Notes: generated by a model from the sequence alone, not told the origin. Counted from the first letter of the stretch, positions 46,601-58,923 are shown. The stretch: 60,000 nt of DNA from Adiantum capillus-veneris (GCA_014529385.2 CM043964.1:104149587-104209586), one strand, 5' to 3'. Program-made: numbers and translations.

Positions 46601-47338
46601 ACGGCCACTCATAATCTTTGTTCGTTGTAGTATAAGTCATACACAGCAGCATGGTGTAACGGTCGACATTTTAGGGTGGAACGGATCGACAAAAAGCGTT
46701 TTACTCAAGATTGTGGAATCATGGCAAAATTTGAACAGTCTAATCGACGACGTTCCTCTGATGCAGATCCCGTGGTGGCGGAACTCACTTACTTCGGCAC
46801 GCTACAAGAGATTTTGAGGAGCGATTATAGAGGATTTTTTGTCGACTTGTTCGACGTGCAATGGTTCAAGATAATCATGGAGGGTCGCAACGCTACTATG
46901 CGTAGAGGAGAGTCTGGTTTTCTTGAGGTGGATTCTACTAAGAAATGGACTGACCTAAGAGACACTTTCGTACTACCCGAGCATTGTGAACAAGTAAGTA
47001 TGTAAATAGTTAACATCCCCCTTTTACAAGTTATGTGCTTGAAAGCTCTCATGTAAGTTATGTGGCTCTGGCAGGTAATATTTCATCCTACAAAGTCTAC
47101 ATCAAACTGGTGGTACGTCATAGAGGTAGCCCCTCGTAGTGCAAGGATGTATGAAGGCTACCATGTGCCAATCACAACGGCATCAATGGAGGAGATCAGA
47201 GAAGATGCTCAATCAGAAGCCGCTGCGGTGGTGCCAGACGAGCATCAAGATGCTACTACTCTATATGGGGTGCATGCAGAGGAGCTACAAAATGAAATAG
47301 AGGATATGTGTTTAAACGGAGAGCTCTATATAGTATAG
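43622..47338 (+). pseudogene. TNP2-type CACTA transposase (TNPD), six exons, one in-frame stop
   Basis: Exons by GT-AG junctions that preserve frame: 43622-44154, 44251-44990, 45074-45678, 45753-46550, 46631-46993, 47075-47338. The start MSSDEDVGPSNRNTYLSTRV leads into the transposase-associated zinc region (CPCNQCKHAVRRTRR). TAG at 43739-43741 interrupts it where Gln is likely. The TNP2 core follows: CPNDCILFRGEYIDMEKCPKC, LRLGLAMDGVNQFG (catalytic-type Asp), VVIVNYNIPPWL, YRACVTCGPRL and LLDPMHIFKNVGNLLWDHL. The DUF4218 region (VHLLVHIVDEVEIAGTVHSRWM; quoted in part) and DUF4216-like region (FFVDLFDVQWFKI) close it. Exon 4 holds an 11-residue tandem duplication (HFPTTMLTIQV twice). It cuts the element at its TIRs. 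Confidence 0.92.
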
Positions 47339-47654
47339 GAAGTTATGCTGAGTTATGCGAGGATGAGAGAGAGATCTCTTAAAGCCACAAATATTGTATT
47401 TGAACAATTTTGCTCCGTGTTGTAAAAGCTCTGGCTCTCTAAGTACCTTCCATGGTGTATAACGCTCTTTTCTACTCGCGCTCACATCTTTTGATTGAAA
47501 ATTCTGAGTTTTTGACTTGCCTCTTCTATCACTCAATTCATCGTGTCATTGTATTTATATGCATCATTACGTCATTGTATTTAATGGTCTTTGCGTCATT
47601 GTCTACTCTATTCATTCAATATTAAGTTTAAATATTCGTGTGTTTAATGCAGGT

Positions 47655-49003
47655 ATGGATGATGAGGAGTTTCTTTCTTCTTTGTCACCGCAGCAGAGAC
47701 AGTGGTACGTGGAGCGTCATTGCTCTGGCGCATCATCGCGCGTTCCTACTCCATCCGCATCTCCCTCTCTTTCGGAGCATTCAACGCGCTCCGAAGCTTC
47801 GGTGTCGACGAGACGATCTTCACACTTGTCTAGACACCGGCGCTCTAGTGGTGGCGGTGGCGGTTGTTGTGGGGATTCCGCCGCCGATGCCTCCACACCA
47901 CCTCATGTTCGACGAGGCTCTTTACCCTCCCCTTCTTTTCCCGCCCCCACACCAGCCACAGCATCGCCATCTACGTCAGGTTTTACGCGGCTGACTGTTC
48001 CTAGCAGCTACACACCTCTACCTACTTCGCCAAGAGCCACCCCACTCGACACTCCTCGCTTTGGGGCCCAGACGCCGGTGGAGAAACCTGACGTCCGTAC
48101 CCCCATCGACACGCCGGTGGAGACACCTGACGTCCGTACCCCCATCGACACGCCGCTAGAGACCCCTGCCAGGACACCCAGATTCACGCGTCACCGGCCA
48201 GAGGGCTTGCCTTACTCCGTCGACTTCAGTGGCGGCATCATCATGGATGATGACGGCAAGAAGGTGATCTCGCGCATGCGTGGTCTTTGCTCTCAGATGT
48301 TTAGACACTACATACTAAACAAATGGAGTGAATTACCAAGTGATTTGAAAGCCAGAGTCATCAGCATACTTCATGATGAGTTTCCCATTCCAACACGGGA
48401 TCAACGCTTTGATGAAGACCTGATGAAGATTCGAATGCGCGAATACTGCAAACACAAGCGTTCCGAAGTGCAAAAAGCAATCAAGCATGGGTGGAACAGG
48501 CGAGATTGGCTAGCCAAAGAAGATTGGAAGAATGCGAAGAAAGCAGCGCGCGAGAATCCTGACAAGTGGAAGCAACAAAAGGATGCAGCCAGAGCGCGAG
48601 TAGAGGCAGGGAGCTCGCACCACTTGGGGAGCGGTGGATGGGCATCATTTGAGGCCAATTTTGTAAGTGTTTTCGCATTGCTCTTTATGTTCGATAGTTT
48701 AGGGTTTATGAGTTTTTTAATTCTAACATAATGAAATCTTTGTATGTTTTGACAGTGGTCGATGACGGGACGTGATCCCACACTGTACGAGCGCGAGTAC
48801 AGGGGCAGGAAGGGCTTAAACGCCATAATGGACATTCTCAGTTCTCGCGGCGGCATGGTTAGTATTAGGGTTTACTCTTTTCTATTTTTTGTATTGTTTT
48901 ATAAATGTCGTTATATGTTTATACTTACTGAAAGCTGTCTTATTGTCTTTTTTTGCAGAATCCGACAGATACGCCGCTTGGACGCGATGAGACGTCTGAC
49001 TAG
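47655..49003 (+). CDS. TNPA-like (Transposase_24-type) protein of CACTA L, three exons
   Basis: Exons 47655-48662, 48756-48857 and 48959-49003 join through GT-AG introns with frame kept (EANF-WSMTGRDP, SRGGM-NPTDTP), giving about 385 residues. The start MDDEEFLSSLSPQQRQWYVE is chosen because it follows an acceptor-like TTTAATGCAG. The N-terminal half is Ser/Pro-rich with a short repeat (TPVEKPDVRTPID, TPVETPDVRTPID, TPLETPARTP). The C-terminal half matches plant Ptta/En/Spm transposase: FRHYILNKWSELPSDLKARV, HKRSEVQKAIKHGW, WKNAKKAARENPDKWKQQK, WSMTGRDPTLYEREYRGR. In En/Spm the partner protein binds subterminal repeats. No stop is seen; the gene appears intact. Confidence 0.85.
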
Positions 49004-49380
49004 ACGACGTCAGTTTAGCTGTAGCTAGATAGCATTAGTTTAGGGTTTCTCATAGCTTATGTATCATGAGATGGATTTTATACGTCTTTTTGAACCATGT
49101 ATATTATTACATTTGTCACCGCAGTTCATTTTGCCAATCAATTCTTTATGCCTATGATGTTGTACAATTGTCATTATTACATTTTCCAATCAATTCATTT
49201 TGCCTATGATGTGTACAATTGTCAATTTTACGCTTGTCAATTTTGCAAACAATGCGTCTTGTGGGTGACTATTTTGGGTCTATTATCTACCCTTGCACTT
49301 TTTTTAAAAAGTGAATCAAGTACAATATGGTTGATGGGTGACAGGGCATTCAATGCCCAGTCACCAAAAAAAATTTCTCT
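49004..49380. other. L sequence downstream of TNPA
   Basis: AT-rich 3' region containing three imperfect direct repeats of CAATTCATTTTGCCTATGAT type (about 49125-49250). No gene is seen. Confidence 0.5.
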
Positions 49381-49618
49381 CGAGCGTCGCTATTTATGGC
49401 TCTGGAGCGTCGCTATAAGCGTCGCTATAGACTTTTGTGTAAACGTTGCTATAATCGTCGCTATATAGTGATGCTTATAGCGACGCATATAGCGACGCCT
49501 ATAGCGACGCCTATAGCGACGCTCTCGTAGCGACGCTATTAGCGACGCTGGGGGTTATAAAAACCCAGTGTATTTCCGTCGCTAACAGCGTCACAAGAGC
49601 ACACAACCTCTTGTAGTG
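49381..49618 (-). repeat. L right subterminal repeats and TIR
   Basis: About a dozen units of GCGTCGCTAT / ATAGCGACGC, changing orientation near 49465, then CCTCTTGTAGTG and TSD TAA. The orientation switch would let this end fold into a hairpin like the left one. Confidence 0.88.
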
Positions 49619-50745
49619 TAACAAGTAGCTCTACTGGCATAGAACTTTGCAAAGATGGAGTTTCTTGTGCATCATAAAATACATCATTATTTTCAGTCAA
49701 CATATTGATGTCTTGTGCATCACAATCATCTTGCACTATGTTCAGTTCTTCAATCTTAACCAAACTCTTTGGTTTCTTCTCTTTATCATCATTGTCTTTG
49801 ACTTTGCCTTTACCTTTGTCACGCTTCCAAGCATAACAATCCTTCTTTATGTGACCAAAATTATCACAATAATGACCAATCCTTCTTCAATCTTAACTGA
49901 ACTCTTTGGTTTCTTCTCTTTATCATCATTGTCTTTGACTTTGTCTTTACCTTTGTCACGCTTCCAAGCATAACAATCCTTCTTTATGTGACCAAAATTA
50001 TCACAATAATGGCATTGAACATTGCGACGATTAGGAGACTTGATCTACCCTTTGAAGCATCTCTATTGCCCTCTTTCTTGGATTCACGATTCCAAGAACG
50101 ACCTTTACGCTGTTTTCCATCCTTTTTCACATAATGAGCTTCGCCATGATGCGAGCTATCCATAGCCTTGCGACGCATTTCCTCTGACAAAAGAGAACTA
50201 GTGACATCAATGTACACTAGCGTACCATTAGGAGCAGAGTTACTGACAGCTGTGCAAAATATATCCCATGAGGGTGGCAACGAACAAAGTAATAAGATTG
50301 GTTTCATCTCGTCATCAATATTGATCCATTGTGCACGAATCTGGGCAAATAGAGAATCAAAGTCATTAATATGACTAGCAACAATGGCTGACTCCTTCAT
50401 GCGAAGGTTAAAGAGTTTTCGCATCATGAAAACCTTATTACTTGCCGTATCCTTCTCATAAGTGTTGCATAACTTTTGCCATAAAGCATAGGCAGATTCA
50501 CATTCTAGCACTGAAAAGTACACTGACTCAGCAAGGCGCAATCTAATAGTAGATCTGCATAGCTCATCAAGCTCCTCCCACTGAAACTGAGTCAAATTCA
50601 TCTCTTCAATCCATGTCGCATAAATAATAGGCAATTTCTGTTTCTTTTGGACAAGCACATCTTGTATCTGATTCTTCCAAAGCTGAAAATTAGTGCCATC
50701 AAACCTTTTTATGTCATAAATGTCATGGTCTTTGCTAGTAGACAT
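49619..50745 (-). pseudogene. Element E gag with duplicated zinc-knuckle region
   Basis: The gag start MSTSKDHDIYDIKRFDGTNF (50745) leads through FQLWKNQIQDVLVQKKQKLP, LRLAESVYFSVLECESAYAL and MMRKLFNLRMKESAIVASHI to a stop at 49984. One base out of frame lies the CCHC knuckle CHYCDNFGHIKKDC, then WKRDKGKDKVKDNDDKEKK. About 120 bp covering the knuckle's distal half and this basic tract are present twice in tandem (about 49765-49885 and 49893-50012). The remaining frame MVKIEELNIVQDDCDAQDIN runs to the CACTA insertion. Confidence 0.85.
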
Positions 50746-50759
50746 GGTGACAAAACTAC

Positions 50760-51779
50760 CAAAAGATTCTGAGAAAATTTTGGCAGAGTCTCCTTTGTAT
50801 TTGGGACTATGTCAACCAAAATATGAGACAAAATGACCAAGTATGTCAATCACAAAGCATAAAAGAGAGCAATGCCTCTCAAAATCACACTGTATAGAGA
50901 CCAATTGAGGTGCATAAATAGTCAAACTGACCATAGACCGCCAACTCGGCGTCAAAAGCACCTATACCACTCTATACATATCCTATGGCGAGGCCTCGTA
51001 AGGGATACTCCAGCTACCTGTATCACCGAAGGTATCTCCACATTTGAGAATACCCCAGCTCAATGAAAATCTCACGCTATCGACCCTCAACAACACAGGT
51101 TATGCAGCAAAAACGTATAGCCAAGTCTCGGAAATGGCTATCTTCCGGACCAAGTCTCAGAAATGGCCGGGACTACCATACTAGCCAAAAGATGGCTCCA
51201 CAAAAGCGTACAATGGCAGTATCCACAAAGACGTATAAGTCCGTCAAGACGCTCAAACAGGCATCAAAAGCATGTGCCTGCAACTAAACATCCCTGCGGG
51301 GAGTCAATCCGCTCTCAAAAGAGCTCAAACACTGTCAAAAGTGTCAACATATGCATGTACGCATAAACAACTGCTCCCACTGGAACCATAATACCGCAAG
51401 CACTGAAACCTGTAGCTTGTACCTGTACCTGTAGTCAAAGAAGACAATGCTGTCAAGATCCCACTCTATGTGTGTGTATGAGGCCACTCCGAAAGAGGCT
51501 ACACACTCCCGAATGAGCTGTGGGCTCTCGTAGATGGAAGAGACTGCAACAAAGGTACCTGTAAAACTGGCTATGGAAGCATTGCAACACAAACTACCAC
51601 AAGAGGGCTGAAAATTTCAGCTCTTGAACCGTAGCTGGAATGGCTCCGAAAGTGGGGTAAAACCCCAGGACACCTACTGGAAATGCTCTCGGGAAGCTAA
51701 ACTTGCCAATGGCGAAATCGGAATCCTGTTTGCACTCTTGAAAGTGCGCTCGCGCGAAAACGATTTCGGGAATGAAACC
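50760..51779 (-). other. Element E leader region
   Basis: About 1 kb between PBS and gag, CA-rich, with no convincing frame. A short tandem repeat CTATCTTCCGGACCAAGTCTC-type (AAGTCTCGGAAATGGC/AAGTCTCAGAAATGGC) occurs at about 51123-51168. Confidence 0.5.
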
Positions 51780-51791
51780 GCTCTGATACCA
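51780..51791 (-). other. Primer binding site of element E (tRNA-iMet)
   Basis: Minus strand TGGTATCAGAGC, two bases inside the 5' LTR. Confidence 0.92.
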
Positions 51792-51793
51792 GA

Positions 51794-52052
51794 TGATGGG
51801 GAGGAGCTGGGAGCACAACGGAAGAAGAATACGCATGCACACACTCACACACACACCACCATAGCCACACACAGGTTGAAGGGGGAGAGCCAACATACTG
51901 TATGCCCCCTTTCTTTCTACTCTTATCTTATGCACTAAGGCACAATACACATTGTACTTAGTGTTAGTGGCTCACACAAGTGTATAGCTGTACACTTAGG
52001 GTTAGCGGTAGTTAGTGGTGGGAAGTCAGCCACATGGCCATTAAACCTAACA
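51794..52052 (-). repeat. Element E 5' LTR
   Basis: A 259-bp partner of 38103-38361, followed by the TSD TTGCT. Confidence 0.93.
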
Positions 52053-52155
52053 TTGCTTCCACACGTCATCTAGATTGTTACAATCCTTACCCATTTCTAC
52101 CAATGTTTTAGGCTGGAAACCATCAATTGTCTCATCTGTTGTATTTGGTACTATG
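52053..52155 (-). pseudogene. Element K fragment between E and F
   Basis: The minus frame IVPNTTDETIDGFQPKTLV continues as EMGKDCNNLDDVWKQ and, across E, into IREANEASRM at 38.1 kb. It shows that E and F both landed in K and that K continues to the right of F, outside the window or lost. Confidence 0.75.
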
Positions 52156-52346
52156 TGAAGGAGTATGAGTGGAAGTGCAACCCGAGAGAGAGTGTGAGAA
52201 GAAGAGCATGACGATATGGTGAGCTCGCTCTCTGTAATGTGTAGAGCATAGTGAGTTCTTATAAGGTTTTAACAAAAGAATATGTGTACATACTTGGCGG
52301 CCCGCCCACTTACCTGGGCGACCACATTGGGCTTTATACCCCAACA
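52156..52346 (-). repeat. Element F 3' LTR
   Basis: A 191-bp sequence; the minus strand begins TGTTGGGGTATAAAGCCC and ends CTCCTTCA. The PPT AAGTGGGAGGT abuts it inside. It shares GGGCGGCCCGCC-like and CTGGGCGACC blocks with the D LTR. Confidence 0.8.
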
Positions 52347-52423
52347 ACCTCCCACTTAAAGTCCAATGTGGTACTTTAAGTGTGAGAGAAGCTACTATAC
52401 AAGAGATGTAGAGAAGTGATGCA

Positions 52424-53520
52424 CTACCCTATGCCTAACTGCTTGTGAAAATGCACAAAGCTCTCTGAGGGAAGTCCTTTTGTAAGTAGATCAGCAAGCT
52501 TTTTTGTGGTGTGAACTTTGACAAGCTGAAGTTGCTTATCCTTGAGGATTTCCCTGATGAAATGATACTTCACATCCACATGCTTTGTCTTTGAGTGATA
52601 AATTGGATTGCGAGCCAATTGTATAGCACTTTGAGTATCACAATATAGCACAGGCATCTCTTCTTTGATTCCCAAATCTGCTACTAGTCGATTAAGCCAA
52701 ATTGATTCTTTGCATGCCTCTGATGCTGCAACATATTCAGCCTCTGTAGTAGACTGAGTAACACAATCTTGTAATCTAGAACGCCATGATACTGTGCCAC
52801 CAGCCAATGTAAAGACATACCCTGACGTAGACCTTCGGTTGTCTAAGTCACCTGCATAATTTGAGTCTGTAAAACCCTTTACACTTAGCTCCTGACTCCC
52901 ATATCATATACGCATACTCTTTGTAGCTTTCAGGTATCTCAATATTCCTTTCAATGCCTCCTAATGTTTCTTGCCTGGGTTTGAAATGTATCGACTTACT
53001 ACTCCCACTGCAAATGCAATGTTTGGGGAGTAGCAATCATTGCATACATCAAACTACCCACTGCAGATGCATATGGAATCTTATCCATTTCAGCCTATTC
53101 TTCGTCAGACACAGGACAATCTTGTTTGATAATTTTCACATATGGTGGCAATGGAACACTCAATGCCTTTCCCTTCTCCATATTGAAACGTTGCAAAACC
53201 TTGTCAATATACTCTGTTTGAGATAACCAAATCAACTTCTTTGATCTGTCTCTCTCAATGCGCATACCAAGTATATGACTTGCTTCACTCATGTCTTTCA
53301 TGTCAAACGATTTTTCCATCTTTGACTTCAAAGCTGAAATTTCTTCCAAGTTCTTGCCAGCAATCAACATGTCATCCACATACAAAATAAGTATCAGCCA
53401 ACTGCTATCCTTAGCCTTCTTTGTATATAGACAGTGATCGAACTCACTACGTTTGTAGCCTTGAGAAAGCATAAACTTGTGGAACTTATGGTACCATGCC
53501 CTCGGTGATTGTTTTAAGCC
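52424..53520 (-). pseudogene. Element F RT C-terminus and RNase H
   Basis: LILYVDDMLIAGKNLEEISA (YVDD at 53371-53382), SHILGMRIERDRSKKLIWLS, then a stop near 53095, a frameshifted section (52808-53090) with at least four stops, and an open RNase H tail VSWRSRLQDCVTQSTTEAEY to FVHFHKQLGIG (52424). The STTEAEY active-site block is intact. The middle part has lost reading frame. Confidence 0.85.
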
Positions 53521-54006
53521 CTAGAGACTCTTTAACAACTGGCATACCAAATCTTCCTTGCCTTTCTCAACAAACCCTTCTGGCTGTTGCATGTAAATTT
53601 CCACATCTAAATCGCCATGCAAGAACGCTGTCTTGACATCCATTTGGTGCAACACCAAATCTAATATGGCAACCAATGCAAGAAAGCATCTCAATGTAGT
53701 CATCTTGACCACCAAAGAGAAGACTTCATCAAAGTCAATGCCTTGTTCTTGCTTAAAGCCCTTGGCAACAAGCCTTGCTTTGTACTTTGGATGACTATCA
53801 TGAGCGGTGATCTTGTACTTATAAACCCATTTACAAGGGAGAGCCTTTTTGCCCTGTGGTAATTTAACTAGCTTCCATGTCTGGTTTTTATGTAGAGCTG
53901 TCATCTCTGACTGCATGGCCAATTTCCAATTCCTGGAGTCCTTCATTTGCACTGCTTCCTTGTAACATGAAGGCTCATTGCAATCAGTCAACATGACATA
54001 GTTCAT
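53521..54006 (-). pseudogene. Element F reverse transcriptase, N-terminal half
   Basis: MLTDCNEPSCYKEAVQMKDS, WKLVKLPQGKKALPCKWVYK, MDVKTAFLHGDLDVEIYMQQ and LVCQLLKSL, then TAG at 53521 where the family has Tyr (SLYGLKQS). Otherwise open. Confidence 0.87.
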
Positions 54007-54899
54007 AGATGGAAAAAACTTATCAGGAGGTCACGTGATACGTCCAGATCTATGCACAATAGGTGGCTCAGGCTCAGCCACAACCTGTGGTTCCACTCTA
54101 TCTTGTCCTTGCTCCTCTTGAGCCCTGACATTTTGTCTTGCACGTGCAGGTCCATCTTCTTGGAAGACAACTCTTCTAATCTCCTCAACCCTCTCTGGTT
54201 TAGAATGATATTTGGCTTCATTAAAGTGAACATCATTGCTGCGGATAACCTTTCTGGATTCGGGATCCCAAAGTCTGTACCCCATCTCACCAGAATTACC
54301 ATAGCCTAGAAAGATGCACTTTCTACTCTTTGGCTCAAGTTTGTTCCTAAATTCCTTTGGAACATGAGTATATGCCTCACAGCCAAAGACTCTGAGATGC
54401 TTGTATGAGGGCATTTTGCCTGACCATACCATCTCTGCCACTGAATCCTTCTGCAAAACCTTGTTAGGAGATCTATTTATAAGATGAACAGCTGTTGATA
54501 CAGCTTCAACCCAAAACCCATTTGGCAGTTGTGCATTAGACAACATACTTCTGACCTTCTCTTGTATGGTCCTATTCATCCTCTCAGCAACACCATTTGA
54601 GGAGGATTGTAAGGAGCAGTAAGTTCACGTTTTATACCTTTTGACTCACAAAAGTCCTGAAAGGCCTTTGAAACATACTCTCCACCATTGTCAATGCGTA
54701 AGCATTTAAGCTTCTTGCCACTCTGATTCTCCACAAGTGTCACAAACGTTTTGAAAACACTAAACGATTCATCCTTGTGCTTGAGAAAGTAAACCCATAC
54801 TTTCCTCGAGTAATCATCTATAAATGTCATAAAGTAAGAAGCTCCCACTAGAGATAGGTTAGGCATAGGTCCACACAAATCACTATGAACGAGTGCCAA
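54007..54899 (-). pseudogene. Element F integrase
   Basis: LVHSDLCGPMPNLSLVGASY (first Asp), FIDDYSRKVWVYFLKHKDES, then [20 protein letters not shown] (second Asp). A frameshift inside the motif after APYNPP removes the NGVAE block. The frame resumes MNRTIQEKVRSMLSNAQLPN, HLRVFGCEAYTHVPKEFRNK and ends IVHRSGRIT. Confidence 0.86.
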
Positions 54900-54989
54900 C
54901 TGTGTATCTCTTCTAATGCTTCTATGCTTATGTGGCTGCTGTGTTTGCTTACCATACAGACAATGTTCACAGAATTCAAAATCATTAAA

Positions 54990-55484
54990 TTACAAGCCAG
55001 GCAAATAACCAGAACGAGACAAGATTTCCATTCCCTTCTTGGACATATGTCCTAACTGGCTATGCCACAAAGAAACGTTCGGCTGCTCGGTTACATTGAT
55101 TACATTTTTAGAGACATTTGATACATAAATCATGTAAAGTCCTCCAGACTTTACTCCATGTGCTACTGTCATAGAACCCTTGGATATCTTCCACATGTTC
55201 CGTCCAAAAGTGGTGACGTAGCCAGCATCGTCAAGTAAACCTGTGCTTATCAAGCTCTTTGTAATTGCGGGAACATGTCTCACATTCTTCAGCGTGAAAG
55301 AAGAGCCATTCTGAAACTTCAATTGAACATCTCCAACACCTAAGATCTCACATGTCTGCCCATTGCCTAGCCGAACATGATCTTTAGTGGTCACATAAGA
55401 GGTAAACCACTCCTTGTTTGGAGACACATGAAGTGATGCCCCTGAGTCTATAATCCAGTCACTCAGTGCATTTCCATTAGATGC
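54990..55484 (-). pseudogene. Element F protease and pre-integrase
   Basis: SDWIIDSGASLHVSPNKEWF (DSGAS at 55434-55448), LKNVRHVPAITKSLISTGLL and MTVAHGVKSGGLYMIYVSNV, then LWHSQLGHMSKKGMEILSRS. It stops at 54990. The residues upstream of ASNGNALSDW in the apparent ORF (to 55631) belong to insertion M. Confidence 0.88.
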
Positions 55485-57090
55485 TGTTGAAGGCGGTCCG
55501 GGGCAAGAAACAAGAAGAGCGGCCTCTAAACACCCTTCGAGGCTCCCGTGCTGCTCAATTGGGGTTGGGGCAAGCACAATCAGAGACACAACAGCCCACA
55601 ACCAGAAACCAAACAAGAAAAGGGGCACCACCTAGTTGTAGATGCAAACTAGGACGCACGTGAAATCTCCTTGTACTCAAATGCACAAAGAGAGGGGAAT
55701 GCAAGATAGCCACACACACCAAACACAAACATTCACCACGCCAGAGAGAGGTAAAGCGCACAAATCAACTTGAACAACTCAGTCTTAGCCTTAAAGACTA
55801 GATGCACACAAAGCTTGATGAGAAATAGAGAGACAACACAAAACTTGACCTTGTTGCCAATACACAAATTGTCTTAGGGTCACGGGAGCCCTCTCACCGA
55901 GCACCCTCTTACAATTGAAAGTTTTGGCAAACAATTCAACAAGCCCTCAAACCACCAAGCATGAAATGGCACAAAAAACTTCAAGGACAATATACCTTCA
56001 ACCACCTGATGAGCCAACTTATCAAGTCAATTTGGAGAGAAGAGTCGTAGTTGTAGCATACAATTGCACCCAAAACTATGAATCTTATTTATGGACAAGA
56101 GTAGGCTACAAGTGTGATTGCAGAGTATAGTATCACTCCACTCCTCTAGATGGCATAACTAACTTCAAGCTTCTCCATGCACCTATGTGTAGTGATGGAA
56201 TAGAGCACTCACAATGCACACACTCTACACAACTAGGCTTGAAGAGTGGTGTGTTATGTGTTGAGAATGGTGTGGTGTAGTGTGATCATGGGATCATTTA
56301 CAAGGGAGAGAAGGGCTCTATTTATAGGTTTTAGAAGCCCCGATTAGAATTATGCCTAATCAAGTTTATCTGAAGGAATAAAAGATTATGCATATTTTTA
56401 TTTTTATTTTAATGAGGGTGGGTCTCTCTTGTCCTTGGAGTCACATGGATGTGGGCTCAAGGGAAGAGAATTATTGAGGATGATAGGAGAGAGGATTGAG
56501 TGAATAATTTGGGAGTGCCTACTCTAGTAGAGGGTGGATTTTACAATAAGGTTAGTGATTAGTAGTTAGTAATTATCACTAAAAAATATTTACAAAATCA
56601 TTCACCAAATGGTGAGATATATGATGAGAAAAGTTAGAAAAGGGATGAGCTTGTAAATAGAGGTTGAAGCTTTGGAGAAGTTGACATTCACCTCTTTACA
56701 TCACCGGAAGAAGAAGCAGTCAGCATGGCGAAGCAGCGCGTGTCGATGAAGCTATGTTATTTCAAAACTTGGAAAATTCATGATAAAAGCCTTCATTTGC
56801 AGAGGTTATCCTTGGATTTTTGCTGATTTTTTGAAGTTCTTTACAAAGCTGAAGAGAGTATGGTAATATGGACATATATGTAGAGAGAAAGGGGGACACA
56901 TAGGGTGTAGAAATGGAGGATGAAGGCTATGGAGGTGTGAGAGATGTGGCAAGGGTGAAGAGGGTGAATTAGTACATGGGAGTTGCAGGTTTGGGAGTTG
57001 GAAGGAGAGGGAGGAGTGTTTGTGAAAGAGGAAAATGATAAAGTGGAAGAGGGAGTGTCGCTGCAGAGCATGGGCAAACTGGGGTCCACC
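55485..57090 (-). repeat. Insertion M: probable gypsy-type LTR in element F
   Basis: Starts sharply at TGTTGAAGGCGG inside F protease sequence (left flank GATGC). Its layout resembles the B LTR: a GCGGCCTCTAAACACC-like block, GGGGCACCACCTAG and GGACGCACG near the start (compare B 1900-1990), and a minus-strand TATA CCTATAAATAG at 56318-56328. The right end and partner LTR are not identified, so the extent is a guess. Confidence 0.5.
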
Positions 57091-58400
57091 AATAAAATCC
57101 TAGCTCACAGCTCGTAGCTCAAAAAAATATGAAAAAGTTTGAGGTGAAAGTTCAGCTCACAAGCTACAACTTTTATTTGTATCACCTTTTCAAATTCGGG
57201 GAGCATGTTATCTTTGAAAATTCAGCAAAACCGATTGTTTTTTCCACTGCACAAGGTCCTTCTTTGGATGATTCTTTTGAATACCTCCAAGAGTGAGCTC
57301 CCCATGGTGCATGCATGCATGCCACATACCCTTGACCTTATTTGGTAGGTCTATAATTGAAGATATTGTTTGAGATCATGATAGTACAACTAAGAAAATC
57401 AAATATTGAGGGGTCTAAAAACATATATACATGTCAAATATAAATAATATAGGTGGAAAAAATATAAAGGGGTCAAAATAAATCTCTCTCATTATAAGTA
57501 TACCATAAAAAGATGAATATTTTTGGTGTTCTAATTTATGAGAGTAAAAGAGAATAGATGTAGGAAGGAAAAATCACAATAGTGAAAAAATATACACATA
57601 AATAAAACTAGTTTTTTTGGATTTTTGTTGGGATGGAGTTACACCAAAAATAAGAGAAGCTTGCATGAAATTATTTTTATATGGAATAAAGAGTATGCAA
57701 AATGGTAAGAAAAAATATGGTAATGGTGAGTCAATGTACATAGCATAAATAACACACCATAGGTAGAAATATTTAAATAAATACCAAAATAATTATGAAA
57801 AATCCTTTTATTTAGGCCCTATATACAATGAAATATTTACACACAAATGGGCCATAATATACTTATATTTTTTATATTTTTTTGGCTCAACTAGCCCAAT
57901 GAATAACTAATTAAGGGTTTTCAAGAAGATATGGGAAAAGTCCTCTAACTCACACACACCTATATACAGTGAAATAATCACCAGATATAGCTCGTGGATC
58001 GATCTCGCAAAGCCCGGTCGTACACCTGCAATGTAGGTGTTGGCGTGGAGCTCTCTTCGGGGGCAACACGCTTCACTTCACCGCACTTGATTCTAACCAC
58101 CAGTGTGCGCGTAGCGTGAAGATAAAACTCTCACTCTCTCTCGTACACAGAGTACGCTCAACTCACACAGATAAAACTTATCCAAATGACAAATAGTTTT
58201 TTTGCATTAAGGTCAAAAGTGGTATAAATACCTTACAATCTCAAACCCTAATGTTCCAATTTAACCATTTACTAAGTCTAAATGTCAAAAATGGGATACA
58301 GTTTGGAAGCTTCTGCAATCCCCACTATTTACAAAGGTGAAATGACAGTTTCTTCTCAATTAAGGAATGATTACAAAGAAAATTAGTATCTCGTCGGGCA
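57091..58400. other. AT-rich sequence, no gene seen
   Basis: Probably the interior or U3 of M, or host intergenic DNA. No open frame over 60 codons with recognisable content lies in 57100-58400. GGTATAAATACC near 58208 could be a TATA element but nothing supports it further. Confidence 0.4.
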
Positions 58401-58401
58401 A

Positions 58402-58650
58402 TCATCCTCCGTTGGGTGTATCCAGCCCCGCTAACACTCTCACCATGTTTGAAGGTGTGTGAGGTCTTGGGTCTGAGACCATGGGGGAATTGATGTTGTG
58501 TTTTATAAGTGTTTGCTTAGTGCTTGAAGCTTCCATCTTCATTGCACTATCTAGTATTGAAGGAACACAAAGAATTGTATTGTAAAATGTCTCCCTTGAA
58601 TGGGGGAAACCTATAATACAAAGACTTTTGGAGGGGGGGACTGGCTCCAT
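58402..58650 (-). other. Short ORF, unrecognised
   Basis: An 82-codon minus frame, MEPVPPSKSLCIIGFPHSRE to SNMVRVLAGLDTPNGG. No domain recognised. It could be a fragment of a retroelement or a chance ORF. Confidence 0.2.
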
Positions 58651-58857
58651 GTAAATCAGGTCCTCAACTATTGTTAATAGCTTAATTTCTCTCTCTTTTG
58701 AAGTATGTTTATGCCTATCTAACTAGGTGTTATGCTTTTTGTTTCTCTCTCCACCCAAGCACTCTTGTTATGCTCATTGAGAATCTATTCTAATGAAATG
58801 ATCACTAGGTTCATGTTATTTTCCGCTACATACAAGCTACTAGGCCATTAAATGTTA

Positions 58858-58923
<66 letters not shown>

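Noticed and set aside
58402-58650. Possible small host gene
   Set aside because: No start context, domain or exon partner can be shown; left as an unrecognised ORF only.
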